Shown in pieces: positions 24,409-33,490 of a stretch of 42,153 bases of DNA. Every line of letters begins with the position of its first letter. Positions within the stretch are counted from its first letter, which is position 1. The notes beneath the pieces are model-generated. The model was not told the DNA's origin. It worked only from the letters and a program-made list of their open reading frames with translations, and made no database searches. The DNA comes from Saprospiraceae bacterium (GTDB taxonomy: Bacteria > Bacteroidota > Bacteroidia > Chitinophagales > Saprospiraceae), in NCBI GenBank assembly GCA_020630475.1, contig JAHDBI010000002.1, forward strand, positions 1 to 42,153. The letters run 5' to 3'. Made by a program: the position numbers and the translations under genes.

Positions 24409-25338
24409 ATGAGAATTTCTTTATTGCTATTTGTAATAGCACTATTATCGATGAATACGATGAATGCTCAAATGGGAGTTTTCATGAATATTAATCCCAA
24501 TCCGATGCCGAATCCCTTAGTGGATGGTACCACTTATTCCATAACAATGGATTATGACAATACCAATTTGGTCGGAACAGAATGGGTAAACCAAACCAAT
24601 GCCATTCAAATCAACAGTGGATTGGCTGTTTTTGGTCCTATCAATCTTTTTGGAAATCAAATTAGTTTTACGGTCACTCCATTGGCAGGTGGAGGTCCAT
24701 TGTCTTTTACTTTCGAGGCAAATGATGGTTCGAGTAATGGTTGGGCAGTATTTAATTATGCTGAAGCCGTACTTCCTGTAAGCTTGAGTGGATTTGATGC
24801 CAGATTAAATGGAGATGACATTACTATTTCCTGGGAAACAGAAGTAGAAATCAACCACGACCATTTTATATTACAACGATCAGCAGATGGCTATAAATTT
24901 GAAGATTTAGAGCGTTTTGAGGCTTTCGCCAATAATGGTGATGGTGCGGAGTATGATTATAGAGATATAGGAGTAACTGATTATGAATCCGAAAGTATTT
25001 ATTACCGATTGAAGCAAGTAGACCATAACGGAATGTATGTCTTCTCGGATCGACTGGTGGTGATGCTTCCAAAGCAATATGATCAAGTTTTCGAAATAGA
25101 AGAAATCGAAAAATTGTCTTCAAATGAGCTTTTACTTCATTTGCACTCCAAAATGGACGAATCAGTTTTTATCCAAATTTCCAATATGACAGGTCAATAT
25201 TTGTTGAATCAATTTAAACCTGTTTCTGAAGGTTCAAATATGATTAGATTAGGAATCAAAGAAGTAATACCAATTGGTGTATATATAGTAACGGTTAAGT
25301 CAAAATATAATCAAGTATCCGAAAAGATAATGTTTTAA
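24409..25338 (+). CDS. Secreted protein with T9SS-type C-terminal region
   Basis: A 309-residue protein with signal peptide (1-20, NTMNAQ). Residues ~21-122 form a small beta domain (NINPNPMPNPLVDGTTYSITMDYD...FTFEANDGSSNGWAVFNYAE). From VLPVSLSGFDARLNGDDITISWETEVEINHDHFILQRSADG (~123-163) it carries the Ig-like module that commonly precedes T9SS sorting domains in Bacteroidota. The last ~75 residues (VFIQISNMTGQYLL...GVYIVTVKSKYNQVSEKIMF) match a type A sorting domain in pattern, though the usual NPF/NPxxxxL entry is replaced by a longer linker. Export through the outer membrane is predicted. The function of the small N-terminal domain is unknown. It is transcribed alone, divergent from purH. 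Confidence 0.82.
   Translation: MRISLLLFVIALLSMNTMNAQMGVFMNINPNPMPNPLVDGTTYSITMDYDNTNLVGTEWVNQTNAIQINSGLAVFGPINLFGNQISFTVTPLAGGGPLSFTFEANDGSSNGWAVFNYAEAVLPVSLSGFDARLNGDDITISWETEVEINHDHFILQRSADGYKFEDLERFEAFANNGDGAEYDYRDIGVTDYESESIYYRLKQVDHNGMYVFSDRLVVMLPKQYDQVFEIEEIEKLSSNELLLHLHSKMDESVFIQISNMTGQYLLNQFKPVSEGSNMIRLGIKEVIPIGVYIVTVKSKYNQVSEKIMF
24921..24930 (-). repeat. Recurrent word GGCGAAAGCC, copy 4
   Basis: Exact copy, on the minus strand relative to the word, inside the T9SS cargo gene. The plus strand is read gct-ttc-gcc (Ala-Phe-Ala). Flanks on the word strand are ATT before and TCAAAA after. Confidence 0.7.
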
Positions 25339-25362
25339 GATATTCACCCGAGATCCTGGATG

Positions 25363-25386
25363 AACACGGTTAAACCGAATCGTGTT
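25363..25386. terminator. Possible hairpin between convergent genes
   Basis: AACACG (25363-25368) can pair with CGTGTT (25381-25386), and a competing inner CGGT/ACCG stem is possible. It lies between the convergent T9SS cargo gene and tdk. No uninterrupted T-run follows on either strand, so termination is only a possibility. Confidence 0.3.
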
Positions 25387-25389
25387 TGT

Positions 25390-25995
25390 CTAGGTCTTTT
25401 CTTTTTGCAGGGTACTAAAGTCAAGAATATTACCCATCTCATAGCAAATTCTACAACGAGGCTCATATTTATCTTTCTCTCCTAAAAGGACTTGTTTTTT
25501 TTCTGATGATAGTCGGTAGGAGTGAGTAGCTAAACTTCCACAATGTGGGCATATAGCGTGTACCTTTGTGATATATTCGGCGACAGCCAAAAGAGTAGGA
25601 ATAGGGCCAAAGGGTTTTCCTAAAAAATCCATGTCTAATCCTGCAACCACAACTCGTATACCTTTTATCGCTAATTTTTGACATACTTCCGGAAGATCCA
25701 TGTCAAAGAATTGAGCTTCGTCGACACCGATTACATTGACATCGTGAACATGCTCAAACATATCTACACTTCGTTCAATAGGGATAGATAAAATAGCATT
25801 GTCATCGTGAGATACGACGTTCTTTTCGTCATACCGAGTATCCTTTTTAGGCTTAAAAATGGCAGTTTTTTGATTGGCAATTTTTGCTCTTTTTAGTCGG
25901 CGAATTAATTCTTCTGTTTTACCAGAAAACATGGATCCGCAGACCACTTCAATCCATCCACTACGTTGACCTCTAAAATTTGGTTCTAAAAACAT
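25390..25995 (-). CDS. tdk: Thymidine kinase (class II type)
   Basis: A 201-residue enzyme phosphorylating thymidine to dTMP in the salvage pathway. It carries the P-loop GSMFSGKT (20-27), the Walker B/catalytic VDEAQFF (91-97, Glu93), the lasso-domain zinc cysteines CPHC (149-152) and CRIC (181-184), and the thymidine-binding SYR. The ATG at 25995 is chosen because the longer frame begins at TTG and family members start at MFLE. It is convergent with the T9SS cargo gene and divergent from the charged-linker protein gene. Confidence 0.95.
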   Translation of the reverse strand: MFLEPNFRGQRSGWIEVVCGSMFSGKTEELIRRLKRAKIANQKTAIFKPKKDTRYDEKNVVSHDDNAILSIPIERSVDMFEHVHDVNVIGVDEAQFFDMDLPEVCQKLAIKGIRVVVAGLDMDFLGKPFGPIPTLLAVAEYITKVHAICPHCGSLATHSYRLSSEKKQVLLGEKDKYEPRCRICYEMGNILDFSTLQKEKT

Positions 25996-26094
25996 GTCAT
26001 TTCTTAAGAATGCCAATTTATGAAAATATGTTTGAATTCAATTAATGATTGGAAACGATCCATATTAACTCAATCACTTTGTACTTTTACTTTA

Positions 26095-26108
26095 AGAACA
26101 AACGTTCT
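26095..26108. repeat. Small inverted repeat AGAAC-AAAC-GTTCT upstream of the 26136 gene
   Basis: Five-base arms with a four-base spacer, located between a -7-like TACTTTTA (26082-26089) and the ATG at 26136. This places it at or just after the predicted transcription start, where an operator could act. The arms are short, so chance is quite possible. Confidence 0.3.
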
Positions 26109-26135
26109 AATTTTCTACGAAATATAAATTCACCC

Positions 26136-26813
26136 ATGAAGGATAAAAAAGTCAAACGATTACTCGAAAAAATCAACCATTTATACAAGCATCAAGAAAT
26201 TGATGGTGAACTGTCAACCATCGAACATGATTTGATGTTAAGTTATATCAGAGATTTGTACGAGCAATATGCTTTTTCAAAGGAAGGGCAATCTCATATG
26301 AAAGTCAAAGATTCGGATCAAGTTAAAACTGAAAAGGTGAAAGAGGAGAAGATAGTAGTTGCACCTGTAGAAAAGGTGGTGGAAGTCAAGAAGCCAGAAC
26401 CAGTAGAAATCGTTCCTGATCCTGAACCAGTCGTAAAGGAGGAAGTGACGAAAGCACCAGTAAAGGAAAAAGAGGAAAAAGAAGAGGTAAAGGTGGAAAG
26501 TTCAAGTGAACTAGATGCGCTTTTTGGAGAAGTGTCTATTTCTGATTTGTCAGATAAGTTAGCTTCAAGCCCCATTAAAGATCTTGGAAAGGCGATGGGT
26601 ATTAACGAGAGAATATTTACCATTCAAGAACTTTTTGGTGGAGATCAAGACTTGTTTACTGGGACGGTTGATGCTTTGAATGGATTCAATTCTTTTACAG
26701 AAGCAGCATTCTTTTTAAAAAATGGCGTGGCGTCCACTCAAGACTGGACGTCAAAAGATAAAATGAAAAAAGCCACGCACTTTATAAAATTAGTTAGAAG
26801 ACGATATTCGTAA
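26136..26813 (+). CDS. Conserved Bacteroidota protein with Val/Lys/Glu/Pro-rich linker, function unknown
   Basis: Read from the ATG at 26136 it has 225 residues. The frame continues upstream only to a TTG and would cover a promoter-like element. The N-terminal ~50 residues (KKVKRLLEKINHLYKHQEIDGELSTIEHDLMLSYIRDLYEQYAF) are helical. Residues ~65-125 are a low-complexity linker of Val, Lys, Glu and Pro. The C-terminal ~90 residues (SISDLSDKLASSPIKDLGKAMGINERIFTIQELFGGDQDLFTGTVDALNGFNSFTEAAFFL) form a compact helical domain seen next to housekeeping genes in other Bacteroidota. No signal peptide or enzymatic motif. It overlaps the rhomboid gene by one base (TAATG), so the two are translationally coupled. 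It may be a partner of the protease, but that is inference from position. Confidence 0.8.
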   Translation: MKDKKVKRLLEKINHLYKHQEIDGELSTIEHDLMLSYIRDLYEQYAFSKEGQSHMKVKDSDQVKTEKVKEEKIVVAPVEKVVEVKKPEPVEIVPDPEPVVKEEVTKAPVKEKEEKEEVKVESSSELDALFGEVSISDLSDKLASSPIKDLGKAMGINERIFTIQELFGGDQDLFTGTVDALNGFNSFTEAAFFLKNGVASTQDWTSKDKMKKATHFIKLVRRRYS

Positions 26814-27553
26814 TGTTAGAAAATGATGTCAAGGGGTTTATTAAAACGATTCGGTTTCCGATCGCCTTGGTTATCATTTTATGGTTGGTTCATTTCTATA
26901 ATGTATCTACAAGTGGTAGCCTTGGTATTAATGGAGTTTACCCAAGAGCTATTGATGGCTTGAAGGGGATTTTATTAGCGCCATTCATTCATAATGCGAA
27001 AGATAATTTTCAGCATTTGATCAGCAACACGGTGCCTCTATTTATGCTAACATCTATGATTGCACTTTTTTATAAAAGAGTGTTATTTCCTGCTTTTACG
27101 ATTATTTTTTTGTTAACAGGATTTGCGGTATGGATGTTTGGTCGTCCTGTATATCATATTGGTGCAAGTGGGGTAGTATACGGTCTACTTTCCTTTGTTT
27201 TTTGGAGCGGCGTTTTTAGAAGAAATATTAGATCAATCATATTGGCTTTGATTGTCACTTTAGTGTTTAATGGTTTCTTCTTAGGACTATTCCCAAATAA
27301 GGATGGGGTTAGTTGGGAAAGTCATCTTTTCGGGGCCATTGCAGGATTGTTTACGGCCTTTCTATTTAAATCAGTGTTAGAAAAGGAGGAAGAGGACGAA
27401 GGACCTTGGTCGGATGATACAGAAGAAGAATTGCGTTATTTTCTACCTCGAGATACTTTTGAAATGACGCGAAGAGAACGTTGGGTTCAGGCTGAGGCCG
27501 AAAGACGCGCCAGAGAAGCCCAGCAAGGTGGTTGGGACTCCACTATGAGTTAG
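26813..27553 (+). CDS. Rhomboid-family intramembrane serine protease
   Basis: A 246-residue membrane protein with about six transmembrane helices and the rhomboid signatures: PRAIDGLKGILLAPFIH (44-60), HLISN (68-72), GASG with catalytic Ser119, and His171 in SWESHLFGAIAG. The Ser-His dyad is intact, so it should cleave transmembrane substrates within the inner membrane. A hydrophilic C-terminal tail (~190-246) is strongly acidic then Arg/Glu rich and probably cytosolic. It is coupled to the preceding charged-linker protein gene by a one-base overlap, and its 3' end overlaps the convergent murQ by 11 bases. The substrate is unknown. Confidence 0.93.
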   Translation: MLENDVKGFIKTIRFPIALVIILWLVHFYNVSTSGSLGINGVYPRAIDGLKGILLAPFIHNAKDNFQHLISNTVPLFMLTSMIALFYKRVLFPAFTIIFLLTGFAVWMFGRPVYHIGASGVVYGLLSFVFWSGVFRRNIRSIILALIVTLVFNGFFLGLFPNKDGVSWESHLFGAIAGLFTAFLFKSVLEKEEEDEGPWSDDTEEELRYFLPRDTFEMTRRERWVQAEAERRAREAQQGGWDSTMS

Positions 27554-28355
27554 CATGAAAGAAATCAATGGCTTTCCTCACACTTCCGTGTTTTAACAAC
27601 AACTCCTTCGCTGCGGCATAGTCTAGTTTTGTCTGTTTGGCGATCAGTAAAGTTCCTCTATCTACCAATTTATTGTTACTGAGATGCATGTCAACCATCT
27701 TATTGTCTCTGACCCTTCCAAGCTTAATCATCACACCAGTACTGATCATATTTAGAATCATTTTCTGCGCTGTCCCGGATTTCATTCGTGTACTTCCTGT
27801 CACAAATTCAGGACCTACAATAGGAATCATAGAGTGATCTGAATAGTCTATAATAGGTGAACCCGGATTGCAAGTGATACAACCCGTAGTAATTCCTTTT
27901 TCCTGAGCTTTCTTCAAGCCACCAATGACATAAGGAGTAGTCCCTGACGAGGCAATGCCAACGACCGAATCTTTTTCGTCAATGGCATAAGCTTCAAGAT
28001 CTTTCCAGGCCTGCTCAGAATCATCTTCGGCGAATTCTACAGCTTTACGTATGGCACCATCTCCACCCGCAATGATTCCTATGACCCAGTCATGTGGAAC
28101 ACCGAAAGTTGGTGGGCATTCTGAAGCATCCAAAATACCTAGTCGACCACTTGTTCCAGCACCGATATAAAAAAGTCGACCTCCCTTGGACATCTTCAAA
28201 GCCAATTGATCTATGAATGCCTCAATATTCGGGAGGATCTTTTCTACTTGTTTCGCTACCTTTTGATCTTCACGATTGATAGATTGTAAAATCTCCAAGG
28301 TGCTCATTTTATCTAAATGTCGATATAGAGAATCCTTCTCGGTTATCTTATCCAT
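27543..28355 (-). CDS. murQ: N-acetylmuramic acid 6-phosphate etherase
   Basis: A 270-residue SIS-domain enzyme that removes D-lactate from MurNAc-6-phosphate to give GlcNAc-6-phosphate, feeding recovered peptidoglycan sugar into metabolism. GAGTSGRLGILDASECPPTFG (65-85) includes the catalytic-type Glu79. GIASSGTTPYVIGGL, CNPGSPI and GSTRMKSGTAQKMILNMIST are also present. It is ~30 residues shorter than E. coli MurQ, mostly at the C-terminus, as is usual in this phylum. It overlaps the upstream symporter gene by eight bases, and the transcript probably begins at upp. Confidence 0.96.
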   Translation of the reverse strand: MDKITEKDSLYRHLDKMSTLEILQSINREDQKVAKQVEKILPNIEAFIDQLALKMSKGGRLFYIGAGTSGRLGILDASECPPTFGVPHDWVIGIIAGGDGAIRKAVEFAEDDSEQAWKDLEAYAIDEKDSVVGIASSGTTPYVIGGLKKAQEKGITTGCITCNPGSPIIDYSDHSMIPIVGPEFVTGSTRMKSGTAQKMILNMISTGVMIKLGRVRDNKMVDMHLSNNKLVDRGTLLIAKQTKLDYAAAKELLLKHGSVRKAIDFFHANS

Positions 28356-29835
28356 TTTTGGTTGGTTTACGGCTAATCGTCCAAAGTAAAATAAAGGTGA
28401 TCAATCCATTCAAGGCAATAATCGTCGAACCAAATTGAAACCCATTCAACCAAGAATCAGCATTAGTGTTTATGATATAAGAAATCAATGGTGATGCGAT
28501 ACAGATAGGAATAACCCAATGATCCAGGATATTTCTTTTTGTGAGGATTCCAAAACTAAATAATCCAAGTAACGGACCATAAGTATAACCGGCAGCTATA
28601 TATAGTTCATTGATTACGGCACCAGCATTTAAGGCTTTCGCCAATACGATTACGACAAACAGCACAGTTGAAAATCCTATGTGAACGTAAATCCTTTTTT
28701 GCTTTTTTTCCTTTTCGGAAAGTAGAGACTTTTCAAATCCCAAAAAGTCGATACAAAACGAAGTAGTTAAAGAGGTCAAGGCACTATCAGCACTCGAATA
28801 TGCAGCCGCTATCAATCCTAAGATGAACAAAATTCCAACGGCAGCTGGCATATGTTCTAAGGCGATGGTCGGGTACAATTGATCTGTTTTCTCCGGAATG
28901 GCAATTCCTTCTTTTTGTGCATAGATATAAAGGAGCGCCCCTAAACTCAAAAAGAGCAGATTCGCAAATACGAGAATAATGCTAAATGTAAAAACGTTTT
29001 TTTGAGCATCTTCTTTTGATCTGCAAGTAAGATTTTTTTGCATCATATCTTGATCCAAACCAGTCATTACGATGGCAATTAATGCACCACTAATAAATTG
29101 TTTGAAAAAGTTATTAGGATCATTCCATCCGACATCAAAGAACCACATTTTTCCATAATCACTTTGTTGGATTTCAGTGATAAGGCCTGTAACCCCGATG
29201 TCCATCGATTGACCAATGAAGTAGATGCTACAAACAACCGCAGTGAGCATACAAAAAGTTTGCAAGGTATCGGTGAGGATAATTGTTTTAATTCCCCCAT
29301 TTACGGTATATACCCAAATCAAAAGGATGGTCAATAGTACTGTAATAAAAAAAGGAATCCCTAAGGGTTCCATCAAGAAGTTCTGCAATACAATAGCCAC
29401 TAAGAACAAACGTAAAGAAGCGCCTATGATCCTTGATAGAATGAAGTAAAACGCGCCCGTTTTGTACGAATAAAAGCCAAACCTAGACTCAAGATATTGA
29501 TATATACTGGTTAAGTTAAGACGATAATATAATGGGATTAGAATTGTGGCTATTACAAAATAGCCTACAAGAAAACCAAATACCATCTGCATGTAGGAAA
29601 AACACATGTTGGTCGCTTCTTGTCCTACAACACCAGGTATCGAGATAAAGGTAACTCCAGATAAACTTGCTCCAATCATTCCAAAGGCCACCAGAAACCA
29701 GGGAGCATTTTTATTGGCGTTAAAAAAGCTCTTGTTGTCTGCGTTTTTGGATGTAACAAGTGATATTCCTATGAGTACAAGGAAGTAAACGATAACAATG
29801 GTGGCTATTGTTAAAGGTGAAATATTACCGCTCAT
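28348..29835 (-). CDS. Sodium:solute symporter (SSS family), possibly for an amino sugar
   Basis: A 495-residue inner-membrane protein with about 13 hydrophobic segments. It carries the SSS-family features: GASLSGVTFISIPG (55-68), SRFGFYSYKTGAFYFILSRIIGASLRLFL and GLIAAAYSSADSALTSLTTSFCIDF. It should couple sodium entry to uptake of a solute. The overlap with murQ (eight bases) and abutment with upp point to a nutrient- or wall-sugar salvage operon. MurNAc or a related wall sugar is a reasonable candidate substrate by context, but the sequence itself does not define specificity. No signal peptide. The ATG follows the upp stop with no gap. Confidence 0.92.
   Translation of the reverse strand: MSGNISPLTIATIVIVYFLVLIGISLVTSKNADNKSFFNANKNAPWFLVAFGMIGASLSGVTFISIPGVVGQEATNMCFSYMQMVFGFLVGYFVIATILIPLYYRLNLTSIYQYLESRFGFYSYKTGAFYFILSRIIGASLRLFLVAIVLQNFLMEPLGIPFFITVLLTILLIWVYTVNGGIKTIILTDTLQTFCMLTAVVCSIYFIGQSMDIGVTGLITEIQQSDYGKMWFFDVGWNDPNNFFKQFISGALIAIVMTGLDQDMMQKNLTCRSKEDAQKNVFTFSIILVFANLLFLSLGALLYIYAQKEGIAIPEKTDQLYPTIALEHMPAAVGILFILGLIAAAYSSADSALTSLTTSFCIDFLGFEKSLLSEKEKKQKRIYVHIGFSTVLFVVIVLAKALNAGAVINELYIAAGYTYGPLLGLFSFGILTKRNILDHWVIPICIASPLISYIINTNADSWLNGFQFGSTIIALNGLITFILLWTISRKPTKNG
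28633..28642 (-). repeat. Recurrent word GGCGAAAGCC, copy 5
   Basis: Exact copy within the symporter gene on the gene strand, read gcg-aaa-gcc (Ala-Lys-Ala), with flanks TATT before and TTAAAT after. Confidence 0.7.
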
Positions 29836-30486
29836 TTAATCTTGTTCTTTTGGTCCAAAAGCTAAATCTCCTGCGTCACCAAGACCAGGGACAATGTAAG
29901 ATTTACCCGTCAATTCTTCATCGATTGCAAAAACCCAAAAATCAATATTGGGGTACAACCTTTTGACATAATTTAAGCCAGGCTTGGAAGCGATTGCCGA
30001 AACAACATGGATTTGAGAGGGCGTACCATTTTCTAACAATGCTTCAATCGATTTGGTCAATGAAGCTCCAGTGGCAATCATTGGATCCGTAATGATGAGT
30101 TGGCAGCCATCTAAGTTTGGACAAGTCGCATATTGCAGACTTATTTCAAAAGTTCCATCCTTGTGATGTTGGCGATAAGCAGATACAAATGCGCTTTGAG
30201 CATGGTCAAAAGAATCCAATAGACCTTGATGTAAAGGTAAACCCGCTCTTAAAATAGTGGCTAAAACGATACGTTCGTTAAAAAGATCAACATTAGCAGT
30301 ACCTAAAGGTGTTTCGACTTCCGTCGAATGATATTCAAAAGTTTTACTGATTTCGAAAGCGGCTATCTGTCCTAGTCGATTCAAATTTTTTCTAAACCGA
30401 GCACGATCGTTCTGGATATTTATATCTCGTAACTCACGGACATATTGATTCGAAATGCTCTGATGTTCTGAAAAGTTGAAAATCAT
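29836..30486 (-). CDS. upp: Uracil phosphoribosyltransferase
   Basis: A 216-residue PRTase-fold enzyme making UMP from uracil and PRPP. The PRPP loop LIITDPMIATGASLTKSIEALL (~130-151), RAGLPLHQGLLDSF (uracil/PRPP region, ~80-93) and the C-terminal uracil-binding VPGLGDAGDLAFG (199-211) are intact. It starts the run upp-symporter-murQ with no intergenic bases before the symporter. Divergent from the 30634 gene across 147 bases. Confidence 0.96.
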   Translation of the reverse strand: MIFNFSEHQSISNQYVRELRDINIQNDRARFRKNLNRLGQIAAFEISKTFEYHSTEVETPLGTANVDLFNERIVLATILRAGLPLHQGLLDSFDHAQSAFVSAYRQHHKDGTFEISLQYATCPNLDGCQLIITDPMIATGASLTKSIEALLENGTPSQIHVVSAIASKPGLNYVKRLYPNIDFWVFAIDEELTGKSYIVPGLGDAGDLAFGPKEQD

Positions 30487-30633
30487 AATTGGTTTCTTGT
30501 ATGATTGAATATAGGAAAATGTGTCGCCTTGATAGAGGATATTCGGATTTAAATTCTACGATCTGATAGACTAAAGGTTATTTCGTAACTTTATTAGAAC
30601 AAGGATGCGATTTTTGTCGTTATACTGTCAAGC

Positions 30634-31446
30634 ATGGATAAGAGATTTCCGACCATATTAATTCTGTTCTTTGTATTCGCTTTGAATCAAAGTTTTGCGC
30701 AAACCACCTTGCTTCCTAAGCAGGTCGAGCAAAAGAATGTTGGGATTGTGTATAAGACAGAATGGGCTACAGATCTTAGGTTACATACCAATGGTGCCGC
30801 CTTGGCATTAAATATTGGGCAAATTAAGACCTACTACAAAACAAGCTATTATCAAATAGAATTGGGATATATCAAGGACCCTCGTGAGCGACGACAAACA
30901 AAGACTTTTACAAATGGTCTTAGGCAGACAACGGGCTCATTAATCTATGGTAAGCAAAATTCCTTATTCGTTTTGCGCGGAGGATTTGGTACGAAAAGAT
31001 ATTTATCGGAAAAAGATAGACAGCGAGGTTTGGCGATAGGGTGGAATTATGAAATTGGACCATCATTGGCCATGTTAAAGCCGTATTATCTCGAACTCAT
31101 TTATTTGGTGGAAACACAAAATGGTGTCAATGCGGAAATAAGAACAGAAAAGTATACAGAGGAAAATGCTGATGTCTTCTTAAATGAATCAAGTATTTAT
31201 AAGGCTGCTAGCTATTTCAAAGGCTTCGGCGAAATAGATTTTGTACCTGGAATTCAAGGAAAATTAGGTTTGCATTTCGCCATGGGGGCATACGACAAAT
31301 ACGTTCGTGCTTTTGAAGTTGGATTTATGTTTGATGCATTCGTAAAAAAGATTCCGATTATGATTGAATCTGACAATATTAGTAATAAGCCATATTTTGT
31401 AAACCTTTACATAAATTTGCATCTCGGTAAAAGAGATTACAAATAA
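30634..31446 (+). CDS. Conserved outer-membrane-type protein upstream of lipA, function unknown
   Basis: A 270-residue protein with an SPI signal peptide (1-22, NQSFAQ). The mature protein has alternating amphipathic beta-strands with many aromatic residues (YQIELGYIKDPRERRQTKTF, LFVLRGGFGTKRYL, YYLELIYLVE, FEVGFMFDAFV, YFVNLYINLHLGKRDYK) and ends on a strand, consistent with a small beta-barrel. The DPRERRQTK segment is polar and probably in a turn. A family seen in Bacteroidota but without a name known to me. lipA follows 15 bases later, so the two are likely co-transcribed. Confidence 0.78.
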   Translation: MDKRFPTILILFFVFALNQSFAQTTLLPKQVEQKNVGIVYKTEWATDLRLHTNGAALALNIGQIKTYYKTSYYQIELGYIKDPRERRQTKTFTNGLRQTTGSLIYGKQNSLFVLRGGFGTKRYLSEKDRQRGLAIGWNYEIGPSLAMLKPYYLELIYLVETQNGVNAEIRTEKYTEENADVFLNESSIYKAASYFKGFGEIDFVPGIQGKLGLHFAMGAYDKYVRAFEVGFMFDAFVKKIPIMIESDNISNKPYFVNLYINLHLGKRDYK

Positions 31447-31461
31447 ATCATAAACATAACT

Positions 31462-32334
31462 GTGTTAGAATTACCTGTTGTCAATAAAGAGAGTGGACGA
31501 ACTAAAAAGCCGGATTGGTTGAGGGTTAAATTGCCTATAGGTGAGCAATATAAGCATGTCAGGAAATTGGTAGATGATTTCAAATTGCACACGATCTGTC
31601 AAAGTGGGAATTGCCCAAATATGGGAGAGTGTTGGGGAGCAGGAACGGCTACGTTTATGATTCTTGGAAATGTATGTACCAGAAGTTGCTCGTTTTGCGC
31701 TGTGAAAACGGGTCGACCACCAGAATATGATATAGACGAACCAGCCCGTGTTGCCAAAGCGATTCGATTAATGGAAGTCAAACATGCAGTAATAACATCT
31801 GTTAATCGAGATGAATTGAAAGATCGAGGTGCTCAAATTTGGTACCAAACTGTTGTTCAAGTAAAAGAGACATCACCGAGTACTACCATCGAAACACTTA
31901 TTCCTGATGTAAAAGCCAATTGGGAAGCGCTAGAAAGAATGATTGAAGGAGGCCAAGAGGTCGTTTCTCATAATATGGAGACTGTAGAAGAACTCTATAG
32001 AAAAGTAAGACCACAAGGTAAATACCACCGAAGCCTAGAGGAAATTAAGCGAATTAAGGATTACGGGAAACGAACTAAATCGGGGATAATGGTCGGTTTA
32101 GGTGAGACAGACGATCAAGTATTTAAGATTATGGATGATCTAGTAGAGAATGGTTGTGATGTACTTACTATTGGTCAGTATCTTCAACCAACAAGAATGC
32201 ATCTGGCTGTTGAAAAATTCGTTCATCCGGATAAATTTGCCGAGTATAAAGAAGTGGGTTTATCCAAAGGTTTTGACTTTGTAGAGAGTGGGCCTTTAGT
32301 GAGGTCGAGTTATCACGCCGAAAGACATCTGTAG
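31462..32334 (+). CDS. lipA: Lipoyl synthase
   Basis: A 290-residue radical-SAM enzyme inserting sulfur at C6 and C8 of protein-bound octanoyl groups. The auxiliary cluster cysteines Cys46, Cys51 and Cys57 ([12 protein letters not shown]) and the radical-SAM cluster Cys72, Cys76 and Cys79 (CTRSCSFC) are all present, as is the C-terminal RSSYHAE with the cluster-ligating Ser. The start is a GTG (31462); no ATG lies nearby in frame and this start gives the expected length. Lipoate is needed by 2-oxo-acid dehydrogenases; sucA is elsewhere in this window. Confidence 0.97.
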   Translation: MLELPVVNKESGRTKKPDWLRVKLPIGEQYKHVRKLVDDFKLHTICQSGNCPNMGECWGAGTATFMILGNVCTRSCSFCAVKTGRPPEYDIDEPARVAKAIRLMEVKHAVITSVNRDELKDRGAQIWYQTVVQVKETSPSTTIETLIPDVKANWEALERMIEGGQEVVSHNMETVEELYRKVRPQGKYHRSLEEIKRIKDYGKRTKSGIMVGLGETDDQVFKIMDDLVENGCDVLTIGQYLQPTRMHLAVEKFVHPDKFAEYKEVGLSKGFDFVESGPLVRSSYHAERHL

Positions 32335-32335
32335 T

Positions 32336-33457
32336 CTATTCCCAACCAAAGGCTTGTCGCAGTTTATTGTAAATGGCTGTGTTCTCATAAATTCCAGAAA
32401 ACAATCTTTCACCGGGACCTTTAGCAAATACTGGGATCATAACAGCTGTGTGTTTTGTTGAAGTAAAAGCCAGATCCAAAGAATCGAGTTTAGACCCATT
32501 TTGAATAGCCAATCCACCCGTTTCGTGATCTGCAGTAACGACAACTAAAGTCTCTCCATCTTGTTCTGCCCAATCCAAAACCTGATGAATTACCTGATCG
32601 TATTCAGCCATTTCGGTTAAAACATAGTCACCATCATTGGCATGCCCGCCCCAATCAATTTGCGATCCTTCAATCATGATGAAAAATCCATTTTCATTTT
32701 GTCGCTGTAAATGATCAAGACTCAATTTAGTAGCAGGAAGTAAATAATCTCTTCCTTGTGAAGCGGGTACCGGGTCGTTGTCAGCTGTATAGTAAATCAA
32801 TTTTTTCCCAATCGGAGGATCAATTTGGATAATGTCTTTGTTGAAATAATCTTCTACCATGTATCCAGCATTTCGGAATTCTTGAGATAAATCCCTACGA
32901 TCAGATTCTCTTCGATCAAAATACTTTTTTCCTCCACCAATTAGAATATCAATTGGGGTATTGACATAATCAGCTGCAATTTCTTCATAGTTTTTTCTAT
33001 ACTTATTATGAGAAATAAAGGAAGCTGGAGTGGCGTGAACAATCGTCGATGTCGCAATTAAACCAGTTTTTAATTTTTTTAAAGAAGCCTCTTCTAAGAT
33101 CGTTTGTACCGCAATCGTATCACTATTCACACCGATAGCTCCGTTATACGTTTTGACTCCACAAGCAAAGGCAGTGGCACCTGCTGCAGAATCAGTAATC
33201 AAATTATCAGAACTATAACTTTTATGAAGCCCAACTATAGGAAATCGCTCTAAACTGATTTTATTTCCGTTGTTGTACATCCCAGCAGAAATTTGAGTTA
33301 GGCCCATTCCGTCACCAATTAATAAAATGATGTTTTTAGCTTTTACATTTTTGGCAATTTTTTTCTTGAATTCTGAAGGATTTGCCACTCGGTCTTGTGA
33401 GCCACAAGCCACGATGAAAAAGCTAAAAAGAAGAATTAATGCTGATCGATTGGCCAT
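32336..33457 (-). CDS. Alkaline phosphatase, lipoprotein form
   Basis: From the ATG at 33457 it has 373 residues with a lipobox (FIVACGS, Cys18); the longer frame adds seven residues before it. It shows the alkaline phosphatase superfamily metal and nucleophile motifs: LLIGDGMG (46-53, metal Asp49), TDSAAGATA (nucleophile Ser90), EGSQIDWGGHAND, TADHETGG and a final KHTAV His. It would release phosphate from organic phosphate esters at the cell envelope. It lies 33 bases downstream of dprA on the same strand and abuts lipA convergently with a one-base gap. No Pho-box was recognised. Confidence 0.94.
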   Translation of the reverse strand: MANRSALILLFSFFIVACGSQDRVANPSEFKKKIAKNVKAKNIILLIGDGMGLTQISAGMYNNGNKISLERFPIVGLHKSYSSDNLITDSAAGATAFACGVKTYNGAIGVNSDTIAVQTILEEASLKKLKTGLIATSTIVHATPASFISHNKYRKNYEEIAADYVNTPIDILIGGGKKYFDRRESDRRDLSQEFRNAGYMVEDYFNKDIIQIDPPIGKKLIYYTADNDPVPASQGRDYLLPATKLSLDHLQRQNENGFFIMIEGSQIDWGGHANDGDYVLTEMAEYDQVIHQVLDWAEQDGETLVVVTADHETGGLAIQNGSKLDSLDLAFTSTKHTAVMIPVFAKGPGERLFSGIYENTAIYNKLRQAFGWE

Positions 33458-33490
33458 GATAAATACTTTAAGTAGCATAAAAATAATTTA

